A stretch of DNA of 64,000 bases. It comes from Sphingomonas sp. PP-CC-1A-547 (lineage in GTDB: Bacteria > Pseudomonadota > Alphaproteobacteria > Sphingomonadales > Sphingomonadaceae). The DNA lies in assembly GCF_003610375.1 (NCBI RefSeq), contig NZ_RAPZ01000012.1, positions 372,001-436,000 on the forward strand. The letters are read 5' to 3'. A program made the translations under genes and the position numbers. The notes beneath the pieces were generated by a model, which ran no database searches, was not told where the DNA came from, and saw nothing but the letters and a program-made list of their open reading frames with translations. Positions 25,151 to 34,969 of the stretch are shown piece after piece (position 1 is the stretch's first letter; each line of letters opens with the position of its first letter).

Positions 25151-26217
25151 TCGTCGGCGGCGGACTCGCCGGGGCCGCGACCGCGATTCAGCTCGCGCGC
25201 GCCGGACTGCCGCATCTGCTCGTCGAGCGATCGCGTAAGACCGGCGATGCGATCTGCGGCGGGTTCCTGAGCTGGCGGACGCTGGAGACGCTCGGGGGGC
25301 TGGGGATCGATCCCGACACGCTCAACCCCGAGCGCGTGACGCACGCGCGCATTTTCGCGGGCCATCGCCGGGCCGAAGCCGCCCTGCCCCATCCGGCGGT
25401 CTCGGTCACGCGTCGCCGGCTCGATACGGTCCTGCTGGCCGAAGCCGAACGGCTCGGAACGCCGGTCGAACGCGGCGTCACCGTGCGCGAGATCGACGCG
25501 ACGAGCGCACGGCTCGCAGACGGTGCGACGATCGCGACCGACGCGCTATTCCTCGCGAGCGGCAAGCACGACGTTCGCGGCATGGCGCGCCCCGAGGACG
25601 CGCGCGGTGCCGACCCGACCCTGGGGATCCGCGCGAGGATCGCCCCCTCCCCTGCACTGAGCAAATCGCTCGCCGGCGGCATCGAGCTTCATTTGTTCGA
25701 CCGCGGCTATGCCGGCCTGGCGATGCAGGAGGACGGCACCGCGAACCTCTGCATGGCGGTCCATCGCTCGCGGCTCCAGGCGGCAGGTTCCCCCGCGCAA
25801 TTGCTCGAAGCCCTCGGTCGAGAGATGCCCGCGCTCGGCGAATGGGTCGCGCTGATCGACCCGAGCGCTCAGATCGATGCGATCGCCAACGTCCCTTATG
25901 GCTGGCGCCAACGCACCGGCGTCGACGCGACATTCCGGCTCGGCGACCAGGCCGGCGTCATCCCCTCGCTTGCCGGCGAGGGGATGGGCATCGCGCTGGC
26001 CAGCGGCGTCGCAGCCGCGCGCGCCTACGAAAAAGGCGGCCCCGCCTCCGCCGCGCAGTGGCAGGAGACGTTCGCCCGCCGCCTCGCCCGCCCGATCGGG
26101 ATCGCGGGCATCGTCCGTCGCATCGCCGAAAGCGAACGCGCCGCGTGGCTGCTCCCGTTCATGCGCCCTGCACTGATCCAGGTCATCGCGAACGCAACCA
26201 GAATGGGGCAATGTTGA
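25129..26217 (+). CDS. FAD-dependent oxidoreductase (UbiH/GGR-like) in the PKS cluster
   Basis: The 362-residue product opens with an FAD-binding motif ALIVGGGLAGAATAIQLARAG. It has the second FAD motif, RLGDQAGVIPSLAGEGMGIA, and CGGFLSW near residue 43 as in geranylgeranyl reductase-like flavoproteins. It probably oxidises or hydroxylates the polyketide product. The ATG at 25129 lies inside the methyltransferase end; longer frames are shadows. It is the last gene of the PKS-methyltransferase-flavoprotein trio. msrB follows after 38 bases and has its own ribosome site. Confidence 0.88.
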   Translation: MRRTPALIVGGGLAGAATAIQLARAGLPHLLVERSRKTGDAICGGFLSWRTLETLGGLGIDPDTLNPERVTHARIFAGHRRAEAALPHPAVSVTRRRLDTVLLAEAERLGTPVERGVTVREIDATSARLADGATIATDALFLASGKHDVRGMARPEDARGADPTLGIRARIAPSPALSKSLAGGIELHLFDRGYAGLAMQEDGTANLCMAVHRSRLQAAGSPAQLLEALGREMPALGEWVALIDPSAQIDAIANVPYGWRQRTGVDATFRLGDQAGVIPSLAGEGMGIALASGVAAARAYEKGGPASAAQWQETFARRLARPIGIAGIVRRIAESERAAWLLPFMRPALIQVIANATRMGQC

Positions 26218-26255
26218 AATCCGTCCCGCCAGCACGACCCGCCAGCAAGAGATGC

Positions 26256-26672
26256 ATGTCCATGGATCAGCTCAATCTTTCCGAGGCCGAATGGCGCAAG
26301 CGGCTGAGCCCCGAACAATATCATGTGCTGCGCGAAGGTGGGACCGAGCGCGCGTTCGCGGGTGTGCTGAACGACACCAAGGCCGATGGGGTCTACCGGT
26401 GTGCCGCGTGCAGCAACGAGCTGTTCGACAGCGCGGACAAATATGATTCCGGGTCGGGCTGGCCGAGCTTCACCCAGCCGATCCGCCCCGATGCGGTCAC
26501 CGATCACGCCGATCGCAGCCACGGCATGACGCGTATCGAAACCCGGTGCGCACGCTGCGACAGCCATATGGGGCACGTCTTCCCGGACGGTCCGCCGCCG
26601 ACCGGGCAGCGTTATTGCATGAACTCGCTCTCGCTCGAATTCCGGCCGCGCAAAGCGAACGTCGCGGCCTGA
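26256..26672 (+). CDS. msrB: Peptide-methionine (R)-S-oxide reductase
   Basis: MsrB reduces the R form of methionine sulfoxide in proteins. The 138-residue product has zinc ligands Cys49, Cys52, Cys98 and Cys101, the GSGWPSF motif near residue 66, and catalytic Cys121 in RYCMNSLSL. The ATG at 26256 (MSMDQLNL) has AAGAGA upstream; an ATG at 26262 is equally possible. A cytosolic form, since there is no signal peptide. The S-specific partner, msrA, is at 53660, far away. Confidence 0.94.
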   Translation: MSMDQLNLSEAEWRKRLSPEQYHVLREGGTERAFAGVLNDTKADGVYRCAACSNELFDSADKYDSGSGWPSFTQPIRPDAVTDHADRSHGMTRIETRCARCDSHMGHVFPDGPPPTGQRYCMNSLSLEFRPRKANVAA

Positions 26673-26716
26673 TGTCGCTTGTAGGGCGGGACCATCGCGC
26701 GTAATTCTGCGGCCAC

Positions 26717-28891
26717 ATGGCTCGTACGCGTTCTGCTCCCCCGTCCCGTCGGTCCCCAACTCCTTCGGCGTCACGCTGGCGGCGGCGGCTGGTCGTCTTT
26801 CTTCAGGTCATGGTCGGGATCGGCGTCCTCGCGCTTGGTGCGCTGGCGATCGCGGTCTATATTGCGATGTCGCAGCTGCCCAGTTTTGACAGCCTGAAGT
26901 CCTCGCCCAACGGCCAGATGATCCGCGTCCATGCCGCCGACGGCACGGTGATCGTGTCGATGGGGCCGAGCTTCGGCGAGTGGCTGCCTTATGGCCAGAT
27001 CCCCAAGGTGATGCGCGACGCGACCGTCTCGGTCGAGGATCGCCGCTTCCGCTCGCATATCGGCGTCGATCCGGTCGGCATCGCGCGCTCCGTGAAGGTG
27101 CGGTTCGATCGCGGTCACTGGACGCAAGGGGGGTCGACGATCACGCAGCAGCTGGCGCGTACCGTCTTCCTCAACAACCAGAAGAAATTCGGGCGTAAAT
27201 TCCGCGAGGGCATCCTGGCGTTCGCGCTCGAATGGAAGTTCACCAAGGACCAGATCCTCGAACTCTATCTGAACAAGGTCTATTATGGCGGCGGCGCCTA
27301 CGGGATCGACGCGGCTTCGCGTAAGTTCTTCGGTCATGGCGCAGATCATCTGAGCTTGGCCGAAGCCGCCGTCATTGCGGGTCTCGTCAAGGCGCCTTCC
27401 AACTACTCGCCGACCGCCGATGCCGAGGCCGCGATGGGCCGCGCGGGTGTCGTGCTGGAGACGATGCAGGAAACCGGCGCGATCACCGCGTCCGAGGCTG
27501 CCGATGCGGACGTTTCCGGGCTGAAACTCGCGCCCGAGCCCAAGCAGAACAGCGTACGCTATTTTACCGACTGGGCGTTGCCGCAGCTCGATACGCTGAT
27601 CGACGAGACGACCGAACCGCTCGAAGTCTGGACGACGCTAGACCTGACAATGCAGCGCCAGGCGGACGATGCGATCCGTGCCAATGCCCCTCCCGGAGCG
27701 CAGGGCGCGCTGGTCGCGCTCGACCGTGGCGGCGAAGTGCGCGCGATGGTCGGGGGCAAGGATTATGTCTCGTCGATCTACAACCGCGCGACACAGGCGG
27801 TCCGCCAGCCGGGCTCGTCGTTCAAGCTGTTCGTGTACCTCGCCGCGCTCGAGGCCGGCCACAAGCCGGAGGACTCGATCGTCGACGAACCCGTCACGAT
27901 CAACGGCTGGAGCCCACGCAACGATTCGCGGCGCAACTCCGGCGCGGTGTCGTTGCGGACCGCGTTCGCCTATTCGCTGAACACCGTCGCCGCCAAGCTG
28001 GGCCAGGAGGTCGGCTTCAACACGGTCGCCGACATGGCGCGGCGGTTCGGCATCACGACGCCGGTCAACACGCATCCGTCGATGGTGCTGGGCACGTCGG
28101 AGGTTCGCGTGATCGACATGACGCGCGCGTTCGCGAGCGTCGCTAGCAAGGGCGTCGCGGTGACACCGTACGGGATCACCCGAGTTACCGCCAACGGCCA
28201 GACGATCTACACGCACGAAGTCGACCGCAGCCACGTGCTCGTCGCGCCCTATGTCGCCGCCGAGATGACCGACCTGTTGCAGACCGCGGTCAACACCGGC
28301 ACCGGTCGCGCGGCGCAGATCGGTCGGCCGGTCGCGGGCAAGACCGGCACGACCACCGCGTCGAAGGACGGCTGGTTCCTCGGCTTCTCCAGCGGGATCA
28401 CCACCGGCGTGTGGATGGGGCGCGACGATGCCAAGCCGATCGCCGGCCTGCACGGGGGCACTGCGCCGGCCAAGGCGTGGGCGGCGTTCATGAAGCCCGC
28501 GACCGCCAATCGCCCGATCGAGCAGTTCGATACAAAGGTCACGCTACCCGAATGGCAGCTCGAGCCGGACGAGGAGAGCTATTTCGGGCAGCCCGACAAT
28601 GGCCAGATGGCGGTCGATGCGGACGGCAATCCGATCGAGCAGGGCCAGCCGCCGGTACCGACCGACTCGCAGACCGGCGACACGATCCCGCGGCCCGATG
28701 CGGATCAGCCCGAGGTGGCACCTGCTCCGCCTCAACAGCAGATGAACCAGGACTGGATCGACCGTGTTATCGGGCGCGATCGCCGCGAGCCGTCACCGGC
28801 TGGGCGGCAACCGCTTCAACGCGATGTGCCGCGCGATCAGGTGCAGACGCAGCGCTTTCAGAGCGATCAGGAAGAGCGTCCGAACCAGTGA
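26717..28891 (+). CDS. Class A penicillin-binding protein (transglycosylase/transpeptidase)
   Basis: This bifunctional peptidoglycan polymerase has 724 residues. A single membrane anchor lies at about residues 24-50. The glycosyltransferase 51 domain spans about 65-245, with catalytic Glu107 in SVEDRRF and the GGSTITQQLARTVFLN motif. The transpeptidase domain spans about 305-590, with SxxK at 367-370 (GSSFK), SLN at 420-422 and KTGT at 542-545. A disordered Pro/Gln-rich tail of about 120 residues follows. It resembles PBP1A/PBP1C-type enzymes of alphaproteobacteria. Its end overlaps the convergent YgjP-like gene by 25 bases. Confidence 0.94.
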   Translation: MARTRSAPPSRRSPTPSASRWRRRLVVFLQVMVGIGVLALGALAIAVYIAMSQLPSFDSLKSSPNGQMIRVHAADGTVIVSMGPSFGEWLPYGQIPKVMRDATVSVEDRRFRSHIGVDPVGIARSVKVRFDRGHWTQGGSTITQQLARTVFLNNQKKFGRKFREGILAFALEWKFTKDQILELYLNKVYYGGGAYGIDAASRKFFGHGADHLSLAEAAVIAGLVKAPSNYSPTADAEAAMGRAGVVLETMQETGAITASEAADADVSGLKLAPEPKQNSVRYFTDWALPQLDTLIDETTEPLEVWTTLDLTMQRQADDAIRANAPPGAQGALVALDRGGEVRAMVGGKDYVSSIYNRATQAVRQPGSSFKLFVYLAALEAGHKPEDSIVDEPVTINGWSPRNDSRRNSGAVSLRTAFAYSLNTVAAKLGQEVGFNTVADMARRFGITTPVNTHPSMVLGTSEVRVIDMTRAFASVASKGVAVTPYGITRVTANGQTIYTHEVDRSHVLVAPYVAAEMTDLLQTAVNTGTGRAAQIGRPVAGKTGTTTASKDGWFLGFSSGITTGVWMGRDDAKPIAGLHGGTAPAKAWAAFMKPATANRPIEQFDTKVTLPEWQLEPDEESYFGQPDNGQMAVDADGNPIEQGQPPVPTDSQTGDTIPRPDADQPEVAPAPPQQQMNQDWIDRVIGRDRREPSPAGRQPLQRDVPRDQVQTQRFQSDQEERPNQ

Positions 28892-29541
28892 AGTCCCGCG
28901 CCGTGCGTGCGTAACCAGACGCGCGCGGGTGTGGGATCTTCGCCGTAGAGTTGCTCGACCAGCGCGTGGAAGACCGGCGCGTGGTTCATGTGGACGCGGT
29001 GTGCGACTTCGTGCGCTACGGTGGCGCGGCGCACCCAGCTTGGCGCGAGGATCAGCCGCCAGCTGTAGCGGATGACGCCGCTCGATGCACAACTGCCCCA
29101 GCGGCCCTTGGCATCGCCGACCGCGACCTGCGCTACGCTGACCTTCTCCTTGGCGGCGTATTCGGCGGTTTCGGTTTCCAGCACGGCGAGTGCGGTGCGC
29201 TTCAGCCAAGCCTCGACGCGACGCGCGATCGTTTCGGAAGGGCCGGACAGCGACAGGACCGAGCCCTCGCGAACCACGGTTCGGCGGCTACCCGGTGTCC
29301 ACTCGATCGTCAGCGGCTCGTCGGCGACGGTGAGGATCGCACCGGGCACGAACGGGCGCGGCTGGGGGAGCAGCGCGCGTTGTTCGGCGATCCAGCCGGC
29401 CTTGTCCTCCGCCCAGGCCAGTGCCTGTTTCAGCGCCGCACGTTTGGGAAGGACGAGACGCGCCCGACCACTCGCGGGATCGATCGACAGACGCGCGCGA
29501 CGTGCGCGCGGGTGACGGACGATCTCCAGGCCCTCTATCAC
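28867..29541 (-). CDS. YgjP-like metallopeptidase (DUF45)
   Basis: The 224-residue product carries the zinc-binding HEVAHRVHMNHAPVFH pattern, an HExxH helix (here HEVAH) plus a downstream His, as in the YgjP/DUF45 metallopeptidase family. The N-terminal region is basic and helical. The DUF45-typical stretch GDAKGRWGSCASSGVIRYSW precedes the zinc helix. It starts with GTG. It follows the YcgN gene by only a few bases and is the last of sco-ycgN-ygjP. The substrate is unknown. Its end overlaps the class A PBP gene. Confidence 0.85.
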   Translation of the reverse strand: MIEGLEIVRHPRARRARLSIDPASGRARLVLPKRAALKQALAWAEDKAGWIAEQRALLPQPRPFVPGAILTVADEPLTIEWTPGSRRTVVREGSVLSLSGPSETIARRVEAWLKRTALAVLETETAEYAAKEKVSVAQVAVGDAKGRWGSCASSGVIRYSWRLILAPSWVRRATVAHEVAHRVHMNHAPVFHALVEQLYGEDPTPARVWLRTHGAGLHWFGRSS

Positions 29542-29545
29542 TGCG

Positions 29546-29980
29546 TCACAATTCCCGGTCGATCACGTGATATTCGAGCTCGCCGGCCTCATCCTCGCTG
29601 ATCGTCCAGCCGCGCACCGATTGCTTGGCGCGGTGGACGGCTTCGCGGTCGCCGCAGACGAGGTAATGCCATTCGGGCAGCTGCTCGCCGGCTGCGCGCA
29701 GGCGGTAGGCGCAGGTCGACGGCAGCCAGTCGATCCCGCGGACGTTGCCGGTCGTCAGCCGCACGCATTCGGGCACATAGGCGTGGCGGTGGCGGTAATC
29801 GGAGCATTGCCCGCTGCGCCGGTCGAGCAGGCGGCACGAGACGTTGGTCGCGACCAGTTCGCCGGTATCCTCGTCCTCGAGCTTGTGGATGCAGCATTTG
29901 CCGCAGCCGTCGCACAACGCTTCCCACTGGCCACGGTCGAGCTGGTCGATCGGCGTATCTTCCCAGAAGCGCGCGCTCAC
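29546..29980 (-). CDS. YcgN family cysteine-cluster protein (UPF0260)
   Basis: The 144-residue product has the UPF0260 cysteine pattern: LCDGCGKCCIHKLEDEDTG, then VSCRLLDRRSGQCSDY, VPECVRL and STCAYR. The Cys spacing suggests a metal or Fe-S site. Function is unknown in the family. It starts with GTG and overlaps the sco stop by 4 bases (GTGA). The gene is short and soluble. The link to copper or redox handling is only suggested by its SCO1 neighbour. Confidence 0.9.
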   Translation of the reverse strand: MSARFWEDTPIDQLDRGQWEALCDGCGKCCIHKLEDEDTGELVATNVSCRLLDRRSGQCSDYRHRHAYVPECVRLTTGNVRGIDWLPSTCAYRLRAAGEQLPEWHYLVCGDREAVHRAKQSVRGWTISEDEAGELEYHVIDREL

Positions 29981-30570
29981 CGGGCCCAGCGCTTGATTTC
30001 CGTCACCACTGCGTCGGGCCCTTGTTCCTGCGGCAGCAAAGCGAGGGGCTTGCCGTCCGGGTCCATCAGATAGGCTTGGCGCGAGTGGTTTACGAGGTAG
30101 CCGCCACCGGGGGAGGCGTCGCCCTTGCTGGAATACACCGCATACTCGGTCTTGATCTTGGCGATCTGCGCGTCGGTGCCGGTGAGGCCGACCATGCGCG
30201 GGTGGAACGCGGAGACGAACTGCTTGAGTACCGCAGGCGTATCGCGCGCCGGATCGACGGTCACGAACACCGGCACGATCTTCGCGGCGAGCGCAGGGTC
30301 GCTCGCCTCAAGCTTTTTCACCGCGGCGCCGATCGCCTGGACATCCGTCGGACACACATCGGGGCAGAAGGTGTAGCCGAAATACATGATGCGATATTTG
30401 CCCGCGAACGCCTGTTCGGTGACGGTCTTCCCGTTCTCGTCCGTCAGCGTGAAGGCGCCACCGATCCGGGCGCCTTCGAGCGGCGGCTTGGCGGGGGGCT
30501 GGGATGAGTTGCACGCAGACAGCGTCAAGCCGGGCAGTGCAAGCGCGCAGAGGAGGAAACGGAGGGTCAT
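29977..30570 (-). CDS. SCO1/SenC family lipoprotein
   Basis: SCO proteins help insert copper into the CuA site of cytochrome c oxidase and may act as thiol redox proteins. The 197-residue product has a lipoprotein signal (LTLSAC, Cys20), a thioredoxin-like fold, the copper ligands Cys69 and Cys73 in TFCPDVCPT, and His162 in YLVNHSRQ. It is thus anchored on the periplasmic side. The ATG at 30570 has AGGAGGAAAC GGAGGG before it. It diverges from the ankyrin gene at 30649. Confidence 0.93.
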   Translation of the reverse strand: MTLRFLLCALALPGLTLSACNSSQPPAKPPLEGARIGGAFTLTDENGKTVTEQAFAGKYRIMYFGYTFCPDVCPTDVQAIGAAVKKLEASDPALAAKIVPVFVTVDPARDTPAVLKQFVSAFHPRMVGLTGTDAQIAKIKTEYAVYSSKGDASPGGGYLVNHSRQAYLMDPDGKPLALLPQEQGPDAVVTEIKRWAR

Positions 30571-30648
30571 GGTGCCGCCAGCCTTGATCTGTTCGCTACT
30601 GCGGCGCAAGCGTCACCGATATCCAGGACGAACCAAGGAAGTCTCTCG

Positions 30649-31257
30649 ATGCGTATCCGCCTGATGCTCGCCGCTACCCTCCTGACGCCTGCGCTCGCCT
30701 GCGTCGCGGCGCCCGCGTTCGCGCAAGGCCAGTCGGAGGGCTACAAGTTCCTGTCCGCGGTGCGCGATGCGAAGAACAACGAGGTGCTGGAGATGCTCGG
30801 CAAGCCCGGCAGCAACATCATCAACACGCGCGACGTGACCAGCGGCGAAGGCGCGCTGCACATCGTCATCAAGCGCAGCGACGAGGTGTATCTGCGCTTC
30901 CTGCTGCAGAAGGGCGCGGACGCGAATTTGCGCGACGGCAAGGGCAATACGCCGCTGCTGCTCGCGGTGACGCTGGGCCAGACGAACATGATCCCGATCC
31001 TGACCGCGGCGGGGGCGAACCCGAACCTGGCCAATTCGGCCGGCGAGACGCCGCTGATCCGCGCGGTGCAGCGTCGCGACGTGGGGATGATCCGGGTGCT
31101 GCTGGCCGAGAACGCCGATCCCGACCAGGCGGACATCATGGCGGGCATGTCCGCGCGCGCCTATGCCAAGCAGGATGGGCGCAACCCGATCGTGAGCAAG
31201 CTGCTGGAAGATGCGCCGAAAAAGGTGCGCAAGGCGGTTTCGGGCCCGAAGTTCTAG
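30649..31257 (+). CDS. Secreted ankyrin-repeat protein
   Basis: The 202-residue product has a signal peptide (MRIRLMLAATLLTPALACVA, cut near AFAQ). Four ankyrin-like repeats follow, with the clearest being GEGALHIVIKRSDEVYLRFL, GNTPLLLAVTLGQTNMIPIL and GETPLIRAVQRRDVGMIRVL. A Lys-rich end follows. It is periplasmic or exported. No binding partner can be named. An AAGGAAG ribosome site precedes the ATG. A family C repeat sits in the gap to mmcB. Confidence 0.87.
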   Translation: MRIRLMLAATLLTPALACVAAPAFAQGQSEGYKFLSAVRDAKNNEVLEMLGKPGSNIINTRDVTSGEGALHIVIKRSDEVYLRFLLQKGADANLRDGKGNTPLLLAVTLGQTNMIPILTAAGANPNLANSAGETPLIRAVQRRDVGMIRVLLAENADPDQADIMAGMSARAYAKQDGRNPIVSKLLEDAPKKVRKAVSGPKF

Positions 31258-31300
31258 GCTGGAGTGGCGGTCGCCAACGCCGCCAGGACCACGACAGGCT

Positions 31301-31407
31301 CCCCTCCCTGAAAGGGAGGGGCTGGGGGTGGATAGGCCAGCGTGTGACGCGACCGTAGCGCGATATGGAAACCGACCCACCCCCGCCCCCTCCCTTCCAG
31401 GGAGGGG
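31301..31407. repeat. Palindromic repeat, family C, copy 2
   Basis: A 107-base element between the convergent ankyrin and mmcB genes. Left arm CCCCTCCCTGAAAGGGAGGG, right arm CCCTCCCTTCCAGGGAGGGG. Inner parts TGGGGGTGGATAGG and CCGACCCACCCCC pair imperfectly. Same family as 13959, 38956 and 41504. Confidence 0.9.
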
Positions 31408-31428
31408 AGGAAGACAGGCGCCCTGGAC

Positions 31429-31938
31429 TCAGAATGCCAACCCGTCGGCGTCCGGGTCCATCTGCGCGATCAGACGACGCGCAGCGCGCCGGGCAAACGC
31501 GAGCGTACACCGTTTCCGCACATGCGCCGGCAGCGGCACGGTATGCGCCTCGCGCACGATCGCCGCGTCATAGCGATCCGCGACGATGATCCCCGTCCGC
31601 TCCGGCAGGAACGCAGGCCCGTTCAGCGGCCCGACGTCGAACCCGGCCGGAACCGCCCAGAAATACCGGTCGCAATGCCCGAGATAATCGGGCCACTTCC
31701 CGTCCCCAAGCAGGTCGGCGCGCGAAACCTTGATCTCGACGATCACGATCTGCCCGCGCGCATCCACCGCCATCAGGTCGGCACGGCGGCCGCCATCTAG
31801 GGGCACTTCGGTCATCGCGGTGAGGTCGTGACGCAGCAACATCCGGATCACGCCGCGCGCCACGTCGGCGGCACACATTGCCACATCGGGGGGCGATCCA
31901 GGTTTGTCGATGCAGGAGTCCGGCGGCATATCGAGCAT
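31429..31938 (-). CDS. mmcB: MmcB family DNA repair protein
   Basis: MmcB is an alphaproteobacterial, LexA-controlled DNA repair protein of the PF06319 nuclease-like family. The 169-residue product has the restriction-endonuclease-like core VPLDGGRRADLMAVDARG and IVIVEIKVSRADLLGD, a D-ExK pattern, followed by YLGHCDRYFWAVP. The start is uncertain: ATG at 31938, ATG at 31929 or TTG at 31956. I did not find a clear SOS box by eye. It diverges from nothing nearby; gpsA ends 61 bases upstream on the same strand. Confidence 0.87.
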   Translation of the reverse strand: MLDMPPDSCIDKPGSPPDVAMCAADVARGVIRMLLRHDLTAMTEVPLDGGRRADLMAVDARGQIVIVEIKVSRADLLGDGKWPDYLGHCDRYFWAVPAGFDVGPLNGPAFLPERTGIIVADRYDAAIVREAHTVPLPAHVRKRCTLAFARRAARRLIAQMDPDADGLAF

Positions 31939-31999
31939 GCGCCGGAAATAGAACAATCCGCGAACGAGGCAAGCCTATTCGCGGATCGCTCGATCGCGA

Positions 32000-32977
32000 T
32001 CAGCCCGCCTCGCCCTTCAACGGCCGGGCCAGCAGGTCGCCGATGACGTCGCTCACTGGCGCGCCCTCCAGCAGACGGCAGACGGCTTCGGTGATCGGCA
32101 TGTCGACGCCGACGTCACGCGCCGCCTCGCGCAGGACGGGCGCGGTGAAGGCGCCTTCCGCGACGGTCCGGCGGTCCGCCAGCAGCGTCGCCGCCGAATC
32201 GCCGCGCCCCAGCCCGACTCCCAGCGAGAAGTTGCGCGAACTCGTCGAGGAGCAGGTGAGCACGAGATCACCCAACCCCGAAAGCCCCGCCAGCGTCTCC
32301 GCCCGCGCACCGCGGGCCAAGCCGAACCGCGTCATCTCGGCGAACCCGCGTGCGATCAACGCCGCGCGGGCGTTCTGGCCGAGCCCTGCCCCCTCGACCA
32401 CGCCGCAACCGATCGCGAGGACGTTCTTCACCGCGCCGCCGATCTCCGCGCCTGCGACGTCGGTCGAGGCATAGGTCCGGAAATGGCGCGCCGCGAGGCG
32501 TGTCGCGAGCCGTTCGCCAAGCGCCGCATCGTCGCAGGCGAGCGTCACCGCGGTCGGCAGTCCGGCAGCGACTTCGTACGCGAAGGTCGGCCCCGAGAGA
32601 ACGGCGATCGGCGCGCCGGGGTGAACCGCGCGAGCGACCTCGCCGACGAGACGCTTGCTCCCCGCCTCGATCCCCTTCGCGCAGAGCACGAGGGGAATGC
32701 GGCCGATCGGGGCGGCGGCGAGGACGCTGCCGACGTGCTGGGCGGGCGCAACGACGAGGATCGCATCCATGTCCGCGAGCGCGGCGAGGTCGTCGGTCGC
32801 GCGGATCGTCGGTGACAGCGCGACGCCGCCGAGGAACAGCGTGTTCTCATGGGCGGTGTTGATCGACTCGACCACCGCGCCCTCGCGTGCCCACAGGATC
32901 ACCTCGCGACCGCCATAGGCTGCGACCTGAGCCAGGGCGGTGCCCCAGGCGCCGCCGCCGATCACGCCGATCTTCAT
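32000..32977 (-). CDS. gpsA: NAD(P)-dependent glycerol-3-phosphate dehydrogenase
   Basis: GpsA makes sn-glycerol-3-phosphate for phospholipids. The 325-residue product has the Rossmann motif [14 protein letters not shown] at residues 3-16, the [19 protein letters not shown] substrate stretch, the catalytic Lys in [16 protein letters not shown], and [14 protein letters not shown]. The ATG at 32977 overlaps the tsaD stop by 4 bases (ATGA). It is the second gene of tsaD-gpsA. Length and all motifs are normal. Confidence 0.96.
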   Translation of the reverse strand: MKIGVIGGGAWGTALAQVAAYGGREVILWAREGAVVESINTAHENTLFLGGVALSPTIRATDDLAALADMDAILVVAPAQHVGSVLAAAPIGRIPLVLCAKGIEAGSKRLVGEVARAVHPGAPIAVLSGPTFAYEVAAGLPTAVTLACDDAALGERLATRLAARHFRTYASTDVAGAEIGGAVKNVLAIGCGVVEGAGLGQNARAALIARGFAEMTRFGLARGARAETLAGLSGLGDLVLTCSSTSSRNFSLGVGLGRGDSAATLLADRRTVAEGAFTAPVLREAARDVGVDMPITEAVCRLLEGAPVSDVIGDLLARPLKGEAG

Positions 32978-33999
32978 GCCTTCACCCCTGCGCCACGCAC
33001 CGCTTCGGCATTCGGATCGAGCGGCCAGCGTGGACGCGCGGCGACATCGAGCGGATCGGTAAGGCCCGCGGCGAACCGCTCGGCCCCTGCCCAACCAATC
33101 ATCGCGGCGTTGTCGGTGCACAGCCACAAGGGCGGCGCGACGAAACGGAGCCCGTGCGCCGTTGCAAGACCCTGCAACGCGGTACGAACCGCCGTGTTGG
33201 CCGCGACTCCGCCCGCGACGACGAGCGCGGTGGCACCAAGCGATGTCCGCAGAGCCTTGGTCGTGCGGTCGATCAGGCAGTCCACCACCGCCGCCTGGAA
33301 CGAGGCGGCGATATCCTCAGGCGAATACTGACCAACGATGCGCGCGACCGCGCTCTTCAGGCCGGCGAACGAGAAATGCGGCTCGGCCGAACCTTTCAGC
33401 GGGCGCGGCAGGGGGACGGCCTTGGGATTTCCCAACGCCGCGGCCCGTTCGACGGCAGGACCTCCAGGGAAGCCAAGCCCGAGCAGTTTGGCGGTCTTGT
33501 CGAACGCCTCGCCCGCCGCATCGTCGATCGTCGTGGCGAGGCGCCGGTACGCACCGACGCCCTCGACCAGCAGCAACTGGCAATGCCCGCCCGACACGAG
33601 CAACAGCAGATAGGGAAACTCCAGGTCCGGGTCCGACAGCCGCGGCGAGAGCGCGTGGCCTTCGAGATGGTTGACCGCGATCAACGGCTTGCCCGCGGCG
33701 TGCGCGAGCGCCTTGCCGGTGACGAGCCCGACCATCACCCCGCCAATCAACCCCGGCCCCGCGGTCGCGGCGATCGCGTCGACACCCGCCAGCGTCAGCT
33801 TCGCGTCGGCCAGCGCCGCGACGATCAGCGGCTCCAGCGCCTCGACATGCGCGCGCGCGGCGATTTCGGGGACGACGCCGCCGAACGGAGCGTGCGCCGC
33901 TTCCTGCCCGAGCAGCCGGTGCGCGAGGACCTGCCGGTCGCCGGTGACGAGCGCGGCGGCGGTTTCGTCGCAGGAGGATTCGATGCCGAGAATGATCAT
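32974..33999 (-). CDS. tsaD: tRNA N6-adenosine threonylcarbamoyltransferase TsaD
   Basis: TsaD transfers the threonylcarbamoyl group to A37 of ANN-decoding tRNAs, the last step of t6A synthesis. The 341-residue product has the ASKHA-fold start [11 protein letters not shown], metal ligands His111 and His115 in [21 protein letters not shown], and [13 protein letters not shown]. The first t6A enzyme, Sua5, is at 52529 in this same window. The ATG at 33999 is only 52 bases from the divergent hemC start. The frame stays open far upstream through hemC antisense, which is not coding. Confidence 0.96.
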   Translation of the reverse strand: MIILGIESSCDETAAALVTGDRQVLAHRLLGQEAAHAPFGGVVPEIAARAHVEALEPLIVAALADAKLTLAGVDAIAATAGPGLIGGVMVGLVTGKALAHAAGKPLIAVNHLEGHALSPRLSDPDLEFPYLLLLVSGGHCQLLLVEGVGAYRRLATTIDDAAGEAFDKTAKLLGLGFPGGPAVERAAALGNPKAVPLPRPLKGSAEPHFSFAGLKSAVARIVGQYSPEDIAASFQAAVVDCLIDRTTKALRTSLGATALVVAGGVAANTAVRTALQGLATAHGLRFVAPPLWLCTDNAAMIGWAGAERFAAGLTDPLDVAARPRWPLDPNAEAVRGAGVKA

Positions 34000-34051
34000 C
34001 GCGTGTCTGTATAGGCCTGCGTGAAGCTTGTCGAAGGGGGCCCCTTTCTGC

Positions 34052-34969
34052 ATGGCACGCAGGATGACAGTTTTTCGGCTCGGTACGCGCGGTTCGCCGC
34101 TGGCGCTCACCCAGGCAGGCCTGGTCCGCGATGCCCTGTGCGCGGCGCATGGCTGGTCAGCGGACAAGGTCGAGACGGTCGTGATCCGCACCACCGGCGA
34201 CCGCGTGCAGGATCGCGCGCTCGCCGAGATCGGCGGCAAGGCGCTGTGGACCAGGGAGCTCGACCGCGCGCTGCACAACGGCGATATCGACTGCGCGGTC
34301 CATTCGATGAAGGACGTCGAGACGATGCGGCCGCACACGCTGAGGATCGCCGCGATGCTGCCGCGGGCCGACGTACGCGATCGGCTGATCGGAGCGGAGA
34401 CCTTCGCCGACCTGCGCCCGGGCGCCGTCGTTGGGACGAGTTCGCCGCGACGCCGCGCGCAGATGCTGCGGCTGCGGCCCGACCTGGAGATCGTGCTGAT
34501 CCGCGGTAACGTCGACACGCGGCTCGGCCGGGTCGCGAGCGGCGAGATGGACGCCACGCTGCTCGCCGCCGCCGGGCTCGATCGCCTTGGACGCGACGAC
34601 GGCCATGCGATCCCGACCGACATAATGCTGCCCGCGCCGGCGCAGGGCGCGGTCGGGATCGAGGTCCTCGACGGTAGCGCCGCGCATGCGATCGTCGCCG
34701 CGATCGACCATGCCGACACCAGCCTGTGCGTGCTGACCGAGCGCGCGTTGCTCGCGAGGCTCGGCGCGGATTGCCACTCTCCTGTCGCGGCGCTCGCGTC
34801 GCTGGCGGGGGAGACGCTGACGTTGCGCGCCGAGTTGATCGCCGAGGACGGGACGTGCGACGTCGCCGGATCGATCGAGGGCAGCGTGGGTGAAGACCTG
34901 GGCACGATGCTGGCGGTCGACCTTCTCACGCGCGCGCCGGCCAGCGTCCGCGGGTTGTTCGCTGCATGA
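34052..34969 (+). CDS. hemC: Porphobilinogen deaminase (hydroxymethylbilane synthase)
   Basis: HemC polymerises four porphobilinogens into hydroxymethylbilane. The 305-residue product has [11 protein letters not shown], the catalytic Asp region [28 protein letters not shown], and dipyrromethane-cofactor Cys241 in [10 protein letters not shown]. The ATG at 34052 (MARRMTVF) is preferred; an ATG at 34064 is also in frame and starts nearer to the conserved region. It overlaps the next gene by 4 bases. It diverges from tsaD. Confidence 0.95.
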   Translation: MARRMTVFRLGTRGSPLALTQAGLVRDALCAAHGWSADKVETVVIRTTGDRVQDRALAEIGGKALWTRELDRALHNGDIDCAVHSMKDVETMRPHTLRIAAMLPRADVRDRLIGAETFADLRPGAVVGTSSPRRRAQMLRLRPDLEIVLIRGNVDTRLGRVASGEMDATLLAAAGLDRLGRDDGHAIPTDIMLPAPAQGAVGIEVLDGSAAHAIVAAIDHADTSLCVLTERALLARLGADCHSPVAALASLAGETLTLRAELIAEDGTCDVAGSIEGSVGEDLGTMLAVDLLTRAPASVRGLFAA

